A stretch of 42,923 nucleotides of DNA from Dyella silvatica (GTDB taxonomy: Bacteria; Pseudomonadota; Gammaproteobacteria; Xanthomonadales; Rhodanobacteraceae): contig NZ_JAPDPE010000030.1 of NCBI RefSeq assembly GCF_026283955.1, positions 1 to 42,923 on the forward strand, written 5' to 3'. Below the pieces are notes generated by a model. That model saw only the letters and a program-made list of their open reading frames with translations, was not told the DNA's origin and searched no databases. The translations under genes were made by a program, and so were the position numbers. Of this stretch, positions 33,770 through 41,509 are shown piece after piece; within the stretch, counting starts at the first letter, position 1; each line of letters begins with the position of its first letter.

Positions 33770-34750
33770 ATGCGCGCCATGATCAGAAAGCACTACGGCG
33801 AGGCCGACCAGCTCTCGATAGAGCAGCGTCCCGAGCCACCACCGCAGCCGGGCCAGGTGCTGATCGAAGTCCGCGCACTCGGCTTGAATCGCGCCGAAAT
33901 CTATATGCGTCGCGGCGTCTGGGGCGAGGTGGCGGAAATCAGCGGCATCGAATGCGTGGGGCAAGTGAAGCATGACCCGGCGGGTCAGTTCGCCAGCGGC
34001 CAAAAGGTGGCCGCCCTGCTGGGCGGCATGGGACGCAGCATTCCCGGCAGCTATGCCGAGTATGTCAACGTACCGTCCGCGCATGTCGTGCCGCTGCACA
34101 CCGACCTTCCCTGGGAAGAACTCGCGGCGATACCGGAATCGTATGCCACCGCCTGGACCAGCCTGCATCGCAACCTGGCGCTGGCGCCCGGCCAAACCTT
34201 GCTGATTCGCGGCGCCACGTCGGCGCTTGGTCAAGCCGCCATCAACATCGCCGCCCATGCCGGAGCGCAGGTGATCGCCAGCACGCGTCGGATCGAAAAC
34301 CGTGCCGCGCTGATCCAACTCGGGGCACAGCAGGTGCTGCTGGAAGAGCCGCAACTATCGGCGCAGATTCGCGAACAGTATCCCCACGGCATCGATGCCG
34401 TGCTGGACATCGTCGGCAACAGCGTCTTGCTCGACTCGCTCGCCATGGTGCGCGCGGACGGACGGCTCTGCCAGGTCGGCTTTCTCGGCGGCGGCGAACC
34501 ATTGGCCTCGTTCAGCCCTTTGCAGCATTTACCCAGCGGCGTGCAGCTCAGTTTCTTCGGCAGCGCGCTGGCCTACGGCACCACCGACTACCCGCTATCG
34601 GGCGTGCCCTTGCAAACCATGGTCGAGCGTGTCGCCGCTGGCACGTATCAGGCCAGGCCGGCGCAGGTGTTTCGCTTTGAACAATTGCCCCAAGCCCATC
34701 GCTTGATGGAATCGAACCAGGCCGGCGGCAAGCTGGTCGTGCTTATCTGA
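33770..34750 (+). CDS. Zinc-independent quinone oxidoreductase-like MDR protein
   Basis: A 326-residue medium-chain dehydrogenase/reductase of the quinone oxidoreductase type. The N-terminal GroES-like domain has GLNRAEIYMRRG, and the nucleotide-binding motif LIRGATSALGQAAINIA is at about 146-161. Catalytic zinc-ligand cysteines are absent, so it is an NADPH-dependent reductase of quinones or enones rather than an alcohol dehydrogenase. AGGGG lies about 10 bases before the ATG at 33770. The hydrolase gene follows 17 bases after its stop, so the two form an operon divergent from the LysR gene. Confidence 0.92.
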   Translation: MRAMIRKHYGEADQLSIEQRPEPPPQPGQVLIEVRALGLNRAEIYMRRGVWGEVAEISGIECVGQVKHDPAGQFASGQKVAALLGGMGRSIPGSYAEYVNVPSAHVVPLHTDLPWEELAAIPESYATAWTSLHRNLALAPGQTLLIRGATSALGQAAINIAAHAGAQVIASTRRIENRAALIQLGAQQVLLEEPQLSAQIREQYPHGIDAVLDIVGNSVLLDSLAMVRADGRLCQVGFLGGGEPLASFSPLQHLPSGVQLSFFGSALAYGTTDYPLSGVPLQTMVERVAAGTYQARPAQVFRFEQLPQAHRLMESNQAGGKLVVLI

Positions 34751-34767
34751 CATCCCGTGGAGTTTTT

Positions 34768-35616
34768 ATGACGCTGAAGCCGAACCTTGAAACGAAACCG
34801 ATGAACGACCTCTCGATCTTTATTACCGGCGATGGCCACCGCATGGCTTATCGATTCGATGGATCGCCCGACATGCCCGTGCTGGTGCTGTCCAACTCCA
34901 TCGGCACCACACTGAATATGTGGGATCTGCAGATTCAAGCGCTGTCCAAGCATTTTCGTGTACTGCGCTATGACACCCGCGGCCATGGCGCCTCGGACGT
35001 CCCGGCAGGCGGCTACTCGATCGACCGGCTCGGCCGCGATGTCATCGAGCTGCTCGATGCCTTGCATATCAGCCGAGTGCATTTCTGTGGGCTGTCGCTG
35101 GGCGGCATGATTGGTCAATGGCTGGGTATTTATGCTCCCGAGCGGATCGATCAACTCATCCTGTGCAACACCTCGTCTTTCCTCGGACCCAGCGGGCAAT
35201 GGGACGAACGCATCGCCAAGGTGCTGCAGGCAGAGAACATGTCCGAAACCGCCGAGATGTTTCTCAGCTACTGGTTCCCGCCGCAGATGCTCGAAGCAGG
35301 CGACGCCACGGTCGATGCCATTCGCGCCATGCTGCTATCCATGCAAGCCCAGGGATTTGCCGGCTGCTATGCCGCCGTTCGCGACATGGACATGCGCCGC
35401 ACCGTGGCACTCATCGACAAGCCGACCCTGGTCATCGCCGGGCAGTACGACACGGTCACGCTGCCAAGCCACAGCGACTGGATCGCCGCGCAAATAGCTG
35501 GCGCAAAACTGGTGGTGCTACCCGCCATGCATCTGACGAATATCGAATACCCCGCTGACTTCATGCGCACGGTGCTCGAATTCCTGCTCGCGCCATCCGA
35601 GCTGGCAAGGTCCTGA
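34768..35616 (+). CDS. pcaD: Alpha/beta hydrolase, 3-oxoadipate enol-lactonase-like
   Basis: A 282-residue hydrolase resembling PcaD, which opens 3-oxoadipate enol-lactone in the protocatechuate branch of the beta-ketoadipate pathway. It has LVLSNSIGTTLNMWD (PcaD-like instead of HG), YDTRGHGASDVPAGGYS, the elbow GLSLGG with Ser110, acid in AGQYDTVT and His in PAMHLTNIE. No other pca gene is in the window, so a different lactone or ester is possible. The ATG at 34768 has GTGGAG 6 bases upstream; a second ATG at 34801 is an alternative. It is co-transcribed with the quinone oxidoreductase. Confidence 0.85.
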   Translation: MTLKPNLETKPMNDLSIFITGDGHRMAYRFDGSPDMPVLVLSNSIGTTLNMWDLQIQALSKHFRVLRYDTRGHGASDVPAGGYSIDRLGRDVIELLDALHISRVHFCGLSLGGMIGQWLGIYAPERIDQLILCNTSSFLGPSGQWDERIAKVLQAENMSETAEMFLSYWFPPQMLEAGDATVDAIRAMLLSMQAQGFAGCYAAVRDMDMRRTVALIDKPTLVIAGQYDTVTLPSHSDWIAAQIAGAKLVVLPAMHLTNIEYPADFMRTVLEFLLAPSELARS

Positions 35617-35620
35617 ACCA

Positions 35621-35809
35621 TTAGCCCTTGTCAGGCCAGAGCAGCGCCTGAGCCACCACGACATGCTCGCCGTTAAACGTTGCCGCGGGTGATCCATATA
35701 AGGTGTAGCCGAGATTCAGTGCTTCAGAAACGCGATGACAAAACGCGGCATCGTCCTTGCCGGTCAATAAGCGGTAACGCGGCAAACCGTCAGGCGGTAA
35801 ATCAGACAT
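35621..35809 (-). CDS. DUF1737 domain protein
   Basis: A 62-residue protein that is almost entirely DUF1737: LPRYRLLTGKDDAAFCHRVS, then EALNLGYTLYGSPAATFNGE and VVVAQALLWPD. The family is short and of unknown function. GAAGGAG 10 bases before the ATG at 35809 supports expression. It is convergent with the pcaD-like gene, 4 bases from its stop. Confidence 0.85.
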   Translation of the reverse strand: MSDLPPDGLPRYRLLTGKDDAAFCHRVSEALNLGYTLYGSPAATFNGEHVVVAQALLWPDKG

Positions 35810-35841
35810 CAGCGATGACTCCTTCGAGATGACTCAACCTG

Positions 35842-35893
35842 GGGCATGCATGACTTGATCCGATGCCAGCTGCATCGGGCCAGGGCATGCATG
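35842..35893. repeat. Hairpin flanked by direct repeats
   Basis: GGGCATGCATG occurs at 35842-35852 and 35883-35893. Between them CCGATGC and GCATCGG (35860-35878) form a 7-bp stem. It is 33-84 bases upstream of the DUF1737 start and could be its operator or leader structure. Confidence 0.4.
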
Positions 35894-36026
35894 CTGCATG
35901 GATAAAAAACTGACTCAAGCCACAAGTGAGCCGGTACCAGCCATCGGCTTGATCGGCTCGCGCAAGAGCGGCCCCGGCGCGACTTAGAATGATGCCCATA
36001 ACGTCGGTTGATAGACAGGAGCAAGC

Positions 36027-36461
36027 ATGAGCATCCAACTGGTCGTCACAAAAACGCCGAGCGCAGAGATCGTATCGCAGCTATCTGGCGACCTTGATCT
36101 TTTCAATATCGCGATGACCGAGATTGCCGATCGAACACCGCTGGCGGTGCTGGCGGTCGACGCCGAAACCGGCAAGGTCCGCGGCGGCATCAGCGGACGC
36201 ACCTCGCTGGGCATGCTGTTTATCGATATTTTCTTTCTGCCGGCCGACCTGCGCGGTAGCGGCCTGGGCAGCAAGCTGCTGGCCGCCGCCGAAGACGAGG
36301 CGCGCCGACGTGGCTGTAAGTCGGCCGCCCTGTACACCATGAGCTTTCAAGCGCCCGGCTTCTACACCCGCCATGGATGGAACATATTCGGCGAAGTGCC
36401 CTGCGACCCGCCGGGCACACGACGGATCTTTCTGTCCAAAGATCTCAGCGCGAACCCCTGA
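36027..36461 (+). CDS. GNAT family N-acetyltransferase
   Basis: A 144-residue acetyl-CoA-dependent acetyltransferase. The acetyl-CoA-binding motif A reads LRGSGLGSKLLAAAEDEA at about 75-92, preceded by strand LFIDIFFLP. The C-terminal ALYTMSFQAPGFYTRHGWNI is the motif B region. The substrate is unknown. ACAGGAGC upstream of the ATG at 36027 supports the start. It is divergent from DUF1737 and convergent with the second hydrolase gene. Confidence 0.9.
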   Translation: MSIQLVVTKTPSAEIVSQLSGDLDLFNIAMTEIADRTPLAVLAVDAETGKVRGGISGRTSLGMLFIDIFFLPADLRGSGLGSKLLAAAEDEARRRGCKSAALYTMSFQAPGFYTRHGWNIFGEVPCDPPGTRRIFLSKDLSANP

Positions 36462-36537
36462 TGGAAAACCTGTCCCGGTCGGTCGCTGATCCCAGCGCGG
36501 CAACCCTGCCCTGTCGCGAACATCCAGGCAGGTAAAA

Positions 36538-36576
36538 CCCGCGAAGCGCGCCTTCACTTCAACTGCACTTCGCGGG
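36538..36576. terminator. Bidirectional terminator candidate
   Basis: Perfect 9-bp arms CCCGCGAAG and CTTCGCGGG with a 21-base loop, between the convergent GNAT and hydrolase genes. Confidence 0.45.
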
Positions 36577-36603
36577 CGTGGACCCTCACCAGCCTGGCCG
36601 CTA

Positions 36604-37296
36604 TCACGCGACAGCTCTGGCAGCCTCTTCGATCAAGGCGATGACTTCAGCCGGATGCGATGCCATCGAGGCGTGGCTGGCCGGCAGCGTGATCGCCTTG
36701 CGCGGTTTCATCCGTTCGACAAACCATTGCTCGGTTTCGGGGGGAATCATGCGGTCCTCGCTGGATACCTGATACCAGCTCGGCTTGACCTTCCCTGCGG
36801 GGGCGCCGGCCTTGTCGCCAAAGCAGCGTGCCGCGATGGGCTTCTGCGTCACCGCCATCACCAGCCCTTCGGTAGCATCGAGGTCCTGGCAGAAGTTTTC
36901 GTGGAATAGCTCCGGTTCGATCCACAGGAAACCGTTATCGTCCGGGCGGATCGCCGCCGCACCCGGAGGGGCTTCGCGCAAACCAAAAATACCACCGGGG
37001 GTTTCGCCCTCGTCAGGCGCAAAGGCCGCGATATAGACCAGGCCCAGCACATTCGGCACATGCCCGGCACCGCTGATGACCATGCCGCCATAAGAATGAC
37101 CAACCAATAAGGTAGGGGCTCCCTGCGCGGCGGCCAGCTTGCTGGTGCGGTCAATGTCATCGGCCAGCGAGGTCAGCGGGTTCTGCACTGCGCTGACTTT
37201 ATAGCCCTTGGCATGCAGGGTCGGAATCACGTGACGCCAGTGCGAGCCGTCGCCCCATGCGCCATGTACCAACACGATGTTCGGCTTGTTACTCAT
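36604..37296 (-). CDS. Alpha/beta hydrolase, cytosolic paralogue
   Basis: A 230-residue hydrolase: IVLVHGAWGDGSHW at the N terminus, elbow GHSYGG, GLVYIAAFAPDEGETPGGIF and the C-terminal PASHASMASHP with the catalytic His. It shares long identical segments with the secreted hydrolase at 24870-25646, but has no signal peptide. The ATG at 37296 was chosen because CAGGAG is 7 bases upstream; the ATG at 37302 would be too close. It probably acts on a small ester inside the cell. Confidence 0.92.
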   Translation of the reverse strand: MSNKPNIVLVHGAWGDGSHWRHVIPTLHAKGYKVSAVQNPLTSLADDIDRTSKLAAAQGAPTLLVGHSYGGMVISGAGHVPNVLGLVYIAAFAPDEGETPGGIFGLREAPPGAAAIRPDDNGFLWIEPELFHENFCQDLDATEGLVMAVTQKPIAARCFGDKAGAPAGKVKPSWYQVSSEDRMIPPETEQWFVERMKPRKAITLPASHASMASHPAEVIALIEEAARAVA

Positions 37297-37646
37297 CGAC
37301 ATTCTCCTGATCTGCGGTAATGCCCGCATCGCTTACGCGACCGGTGGATACAGTGGGAGGCGCCAAGGCTTACTCCAGCGCAGCCTGCCTAAGCAGATTC
37401 TCGGCATGCCCTATGACATTCGCCCCGTCGTCATACGGTGAGCATAAGAAAACCTAGCACCCGCTGAAACCAAGCGATGCCGAACGCACCTGCGCACGGC
37501 AACGCCTGCTATCGATCGATAGCAAACCTAGCGAGATCGCTGTTACATCCCCGTTATACAGGGCGGGCCCGGCTTCAACGCCGACCTACGTCGACAAGCC
37601 GTATGAGTCCCATCAACGCGCATCGCGGCGATTCACCATGTCTCAT
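37297..37646. other. Intergenic region
   Basis: Contains the 18-bp palindrome at 37507-37524. Nothing else was recognised. Confidence 0.45.
37507..37524. promoter_or_regulatory. 18-bp perfect palindrome
   Basis: TGCTATCGATCGATAGCA, fully symmetrical, about 210 bases upstream of the hydrolase start. It could be an operator; chance is possible because it is built from GATC repeats. Confidence 0.35.
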
Positions 37647-38413
37647 TCACCATGTTTCAGCGAAGGGCCGAATGGTGTGATCGAACGACCACGTCGAAGG
37701 GTGCTGATGCGCAATATGAAACACTTCGTCGGCGATGGCGGCGGGCTGGGCAAAGTACTCGTCACGGCTGAAGGCCCAGCCAGCGGGTGGCTCAACCCAG
37801 GCAGGTCGCGTGCGACCGCGCTCGCCCAGCCACGGTGCATCGATGGCGGCATCGATCATCACGTAACCCACATGCACCCGCTTAGGGCCAAGATCGCGGG
37901 CGAGTGACTGGGCAAGAATGCGTTGTGCGGCCTTGCTCGGCGCGAACAGCGCATAGTTGGGCACGCCGCGTAGCGAGGCCGTATTTCCAGTGACCACGAT
38001 GGCGCCTCCACCGGCAGCAATCATGTCCGGGGCGAGCGCTCGCGCAAGATGCAGCAGCGCGGTCGTGTTCACGCGGAAATTGCGTTCCAAGGCGCCCGGG
38101 TCTGCGTCAAGAAAAGTCGCGAACGTTTCGGAAACCGCAGTGTGGATAAGCACCGATGGCTTGCCGAGAGCGGCGCGAATGTTATCTATGGTGGCTGCCA
38201 GCGCACCGAGATCCGCCACATCGCAAACGTATGCCTCGCTGCCGGCAATCTCTTGCTGCAACTGCTGCAACTGCTGCAAGCGCGGCGCACTGCGCGCCAG
38301 CATCGCAACACGATAGCCAGCGCGGGCAAAGCGCCGCGCCTGTCGCGCCCCCCTACCCCGGTAATCACGCACACTTTGTCGACTGTCGTAGAAAGCCGCC
38401 CAAAAAGTTTCAC
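37647..38413 (-). pseudogene. Short-chain dehydrogenase broken in the cofactor motif
   Basis: Two reading frames join to make one SDR. The first, from a GTG at 38413, gives a normal start with strand and glycine motif beginning KVCVITGVG, then degenerates. The second frame, open to the stop at 37647, gives ARRFARAGYRVAMLARSAP, then NTASLRGVPNYALFAPSKAA with YxxxSK-like YALFAPSK and the rest of the fold. The junction is a GGGGGG run near 38350. Compared with the usual TGxGxGLGxALARRFA, about 10 bases are missing, so the Rossmann glycine motif is lost as well as the frame. The active-site half remains intact. It is divergent from the HxlR regulator. Confidence 0.7.
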
Positions 38414-38421
38414 ATTGAAAC
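38407..38421. promoter_or_regulatory. HxlR operator candidate, site 1
   Basis: GTTTCACATTGAAAC, a palindrome with 6-bp arms, overlapping the GTG start of the SDR pseudogene in the region divergent from the HxlR gene. Confidence 0.45.
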
Positions 38422-38445
38422 CTGATGTGCTTTTTATCAGCAGAA

Positions 38446-38460
38446 GTTTTAAATTGCAAC
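38446..38460. promoter_or_regulatory. HxlR operator candidate, site 2
   Basis: GTTTTAAATTGCAAC matches site 1 at 12 of 15 positions and starts 39 bases further on, suggesting two dimers binding side by side. Confidence 0.45.
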
Positions 38461-38606
38461 CAATAGCGACAAGTGATCGTATCGAGCCTCAATGCAGGCC
38501 TGGCTGAGATCTTGTAGCGATGGCAAAGCCAAAGAACCAGCGGCATGCGGCTGGCGCTTTACGGCACCATATCGAGAACACTGATCAAGGCACTGACGGA
38601 AACCCC

Positions 38607-39089
38607 ATGGTTAAACGCATCAGCCACAAGGCATCGTGCTGCCCGATAGCAAGGCCCCTGGACGTGATCGGCGATGGCTGGTCATTGCTTATCGTGCGCG
38701 ACATCTTCGACGGCCTGCACCGCTTCGGTGAATTGCAAAAAAACCTCGGCGTCGCCAAAAACATCCTCGCTGCGCGGCTGCGCAATCTGGTCGAACACGG
38801 CATCTTGGAAACCGCACCGGTCGCCGATGGCAGCGAGTATCAGGAATATCTGCTGACCGCTAAGGGCCGCGGGCTGTTTCCGCTGCTGGTCGCCTTGCGG
38901 CAATGGGGCGAGGATTATTTTTTCGACGACAACGAGATCGGCGTGCATCTCGTCGACCGCAAGCGCGGGCAACCGATCAAACGCCTGGAGCTGCGCGCGC
39001 AAGATGGACGGCTGTTGGCAGCGGAAGATACGCTGGTAAGCCATGCCCCGCCGAAGGCGACCGCCGCCAGTCAGCCCGCTAAAAAGTGA
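38607..39089 (+). CDS. HxlR family transcriptional regulator
   Basis: A 160-residue winged-helix regulator: SCCPIARPLDVIGDGWSLLI at the N terminus, then IVRDIFDGLHRFGELQKNLG, ILAARLRNLVEHGILE and the wing VADGSEYQEYLLTAKGRGLF. The two adjacent cysteines (SCC) near the N terminus are at the position used for redox or electrophile sensing in some HxlR proteins. The C-terminal 40 residues are a basic tail. The ATG at 38607 is preferred; upstream codons to 38520 are not family-like. It is divergent from the SDR pseudogene, its likely former target. Confidence 0.92.
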   Translation: MVKRISHKASCCPIARPLDVIGDGWSLLIVRDIFDGLHRFGELQKNLGVAKNILAARLRNLVEHGILETAPVADGSEYQEYLLTAKGRGLFPLLVALRQWGEDYFFDDNEIGVHLVDRKRGQPIKRLELRAQDGRLLAAEDTLVSHAPPKATAASQPAKK

Positions 39090-39217
39090 AGCGGCGGACT
39101 TTTCCGCGCAAGCACCCGGGCAGGCTCAGATCGAGTCAGCCCATCGGCGAGCCACGCAACCCCACGCCATGCTCAGCGAATACACAGGCCTGATTGAGGC
39201 GTGCCGATAAATCGCCA

Positions 39218-39814
39218 TCAAGCTACGGCAAGCTGCCGCGCGAGCTGGGCTTTTACGCCAGGCCACTCTTCGCGCACGATGCTGTAGAAGGCCGTGTCTC
39301 TGGGGTTGCCGTTGGGCTCGATCTTGTCCTTGCGCAGGATGCCCTCGAAGGTCGCACCGATCTTTTCAAGTGCGCGGCGAGACCTGGCGTTGTCAGCCTT
39401 GGCCCGAAACTGGACCCGGTTGACAGCCAGCGTCTCAAAGCAATGCTCAAGCAGCAGCTGCTTGCACTCGGTGTTGATGCCACTGCCCCAGAACTCACTC
39501 GCGATCCAGGTGACGCCAATTTCAATCTTCTTGTCCTGTGGATGGATATCCAGCAGCCGCGTGGTACCGATGACCCGGCCACTGCCGGCAAGGCACAACA
39601 GGAACGGATAAGCCTTGCCCTGCGCCCTATCGTGCAGGGCCGCCTTGAAGTTGGGATAAAAGATCGCCGGGTCGGAGTAATCCACCGAGGTCAGCCGCCA
39701 GATTTCACGGTCGCGACCGACCTCAAAGAGTTCGTCCAGGGTGGCTGCTTCCAGCGGACGAAGTTCAACCAGGCGCCCCTTCAGGATCAACGGATAGTGA
39801 AGCCAAGCAGTCAT
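39218..39814 (-). CDS. GNAT N-acetyltransferase, RimJ/RimL-like
   Basis: A 198-residue acetyltransferase of the GNAT type: LILKGRLVELRPLEAATLDE at the start, IGTTRLLDIHPQDKKIEIGV in the core, the acetyl-CoA motif WIASEFWGSGINTECKQLLL, and NRVQFRAKADNARSRRALEK followed by IGATFEGILRKD, as in ribosomal-protein and small-substrate acetyltransferases. The ATG at 39814 has AGGTG 8 bases upstream. The substrate is unknown; relatives modify ribosomal proteins or amino-sugar compounds. Confidence 0.92.
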   Translation of the reverse strand: MTAWLHYPLILKGRLVELRPLEAATLDELFEVGRDREIWRLTSVDYSDPAIFYPNFKAALHDRAQGKAYPFLLCLAGSGRVIGTTRLLDIHPQDKKIEIGVTWIASEFWGSGINTECKQLLLEHCFETLAVNRVQFRAKADNARSRRALEKIGATFEGILRKDKIEPNGNPRDTAFYSIVREEWPGVKAQLARQLAVA

Positions 39815-40044
39815 CAAAGCGCACCTAAAAAGATCAGCATGTGCCCATGCCTAAGCAAGAGCGATTGCCGTGCATTGCACACGAAAAGTCTGGCTTTTTA
39901 GCGCCACCGTCAAGGTGATTGAGAGGCAAGCCTAAGCCTGGCTCTTGCTGAGCTGGAATCGGCTTGACCTGGCAGGTCATTGCACACAAGGACGGCGCGG
40001 AAAACACTCGCTCGAACCTCGAACCTCGAAGCCTGGAGCACAAG

Positions 40045-40500
40045 ATGCGCGTAGCGAGCTGGATCATCATCGGCGCACTGGTCATGCCGCCGGTACATGC
40101 CGAGCAGGGCGTCGGCGACTACCAAGGCCTGCCTGCCGACCTCGCCGCTGCCGCGACCGCTTATGACATCGCGCAGATGAAATCCGACCGGGCCGGGCTT
40201 GAGCGACTGCTCGCCGACGATTACCTGCTGGCAAACTTGAACGGCAAGAATCAAAACAAGGCCGAGTCCATCGCCGACGCGGTGGTGCCGGGCAACAAGA
40301 CCACCTACGTGGCGATTAGCCAACAAGTACGCAAGACCTGGCCGGATGGCGCGGTGCTGGGCGGCATGGTCGATGCAAAAGGCATGGATCGCGGCAAGCC
40401 GTACACGCTGCGAGCCCGCTTCGTCGACGTATGGGCCAGGCGCGACGGCAAATGGCAGGTGATCTTCACGCAGATCCATCGTGCGTCGCCGGGCGAATAA
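40045..40500 (+). CDS. Secreted NTF2-like (DUF4440/SnoaL-type) protein
   Basis: A 151-residue protein with a signal peptide (MRVASWIIIGALVMPPVHA). The mature part is an NTF2-like cone: a helical AATAYDIAQMKSDRAGLERL, LLADDYLLANLNGKNQNKAE and the C-terminal strand pair RARFVDVWARRDGKWQVIFT ending QIHRAS. Such domains bind small hydrophobic ligands or act as enzymes; no catalytic residues can be assigned. GGAG lies 6 bases before the ATG at 40045. It is divergent from the GNAT gene. Confidence 0.85.
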   Translation: MRVASWIIIGALVMPPVHAEQGVGDYQGLPADLAAAATAYDIAQMKSDRAGLERLLADDYLLANLNGKNQNKAESIADAVVPGNKTTYVAISQQVRKTWPDGAVLGGMVDAKGMDRGKPYTLRARFVDVWARRDGKWQVIFTQIHRASPGE

Positions 40501-40707
40501 GCCGCAAGGCCGTGCCGATGACAGGAGCTTGCCAGCGGCGACGAGAACATTGAGTTAGGGCTGACGGCGGCACTGATCGCCATCGCCCACTGCTGGTGGC
40601 TTCCAGCTCATTCTGTCGGATAGCGCAGCGTTGCCGCAGCGGGTATCTGGGCATATTCTGCCCCAGCACCGCTCCAAGGATTCGTTATCGCCACGCTACC
40701 GGCCCAA

Positions 40708-41505
40708 GTGCCTTATTCGCCAATCGGCCTGTTGTTGCGCGAATGGCGCGCGGCGCGACGGCTGAGCCAACTCGACCTGGCGCTGGAAACCGGCATATCG
40801 ACCCGGCACCTCAGCTGTGTCGAAACCGGCAAGGCGCGCGCCAGCCGTGAAACCGTGTCGCGCCTGGCCGACGCCCTGGGCATGCCGCTGCGGGAACGCA
40901 ATGCCTTGCTGCGCGCGGCGGGTTTCGTGGCGATGCATCCCGAACGCCCGCTGGCTGCGCCGGCCCTCGATCGCGTGCGCCAGGCGGTCGACTTGATTCT
41001 CTCGCACCAAGAGCCCTACCCGGCTTTCGTGGTCAGCCGGCATTGGGATGTGCTGGCGACCAACGCGGCAGCGGTCAGAATCAACCAGCTGCTGATGAAA
41101 GGCCGGCCGGGCCGGCACCTCAATCTGCTGCACCAGATTTTCGACCCGGAGGATTTTCGTCCGGTCATCGTCAACTGGCACGAAGTCGCGGCCCGTTTCA
41201 TCCGGCATCTGCATGACGATCTTGCCGCCAACCCGACCGATCGCCGAGCCCGTCAGCTACTCGACGAAATATTTGCCTATCCGGACGTTCCTGCGCGTTG
41301 GCGCAACCGCGAGCTGGGCGACGAACCTTCACCCATCGTCACCTTCACCTTCCGTAGCGATTTGGGCGAGCTGCGTTTTTTCGAAACCTTCACCACCTTC
41401 GCCGCGCCGTACGACGTGACTCTGGACGAGATACGGATCGACTGCACCTTCCCGGCCGACGATCACACCGCCGCCGTGTGCGCTGAGCTCGCAGCACGAT
41501 CCTAG
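40708..41505 (+). CDS. XRE family regulator with MmyB-like ligand domain
   Basis: A 265-residue regulator. Residues 1-70 are a lambda-repressor-like HTH: LLREWRAARRLSQLDLALET and STRHLSCVETGKARASRETV. The rest is a MmyB-like (PAS-related) domain: VVSRHWDVLATNAAAVRINQ, HLNLLHQIFDPEDFRPVIVN, and PIVTFTFRSDLGELRFFETF. Proteins of this type bind fatty acid-like ligands and control small neighbouring operons; the adjacent targets are not clear here. The start is a GTG at 40708. It converges with the lipase effector gene, 4 bases from its stop. Confidence 0.92.
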   Translation: MPYSPIGLLLREWRAARRLSQLDLALETGISTRHLSCVETGKARASRETVSRLADALGMPLRERNALLRAAGFVAMHPERPLAAPALDRVRQAVDLILSHQEPYPAFVVSRHWDVLATNAAAVRINQLLMKGRPGRHLNLLHQIFDPEDFRPVIVNWHEVAARFIRHLHDDLAANPTDRRARQLLDEIFAYPDVPARWRNRELGDEPSPIVTFTFRSDLGELRFFETFTTFAAPYDVTLDEIRIDCTFPADDHTAAVCAELAARS

Positions 41506-41509
41506 GAAG

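Noticed and set aside
39194-39901. 235-codon plus-strand frame
   Set aside because: Antisense to a well-supported GNAT gene; no domain-like sequence.
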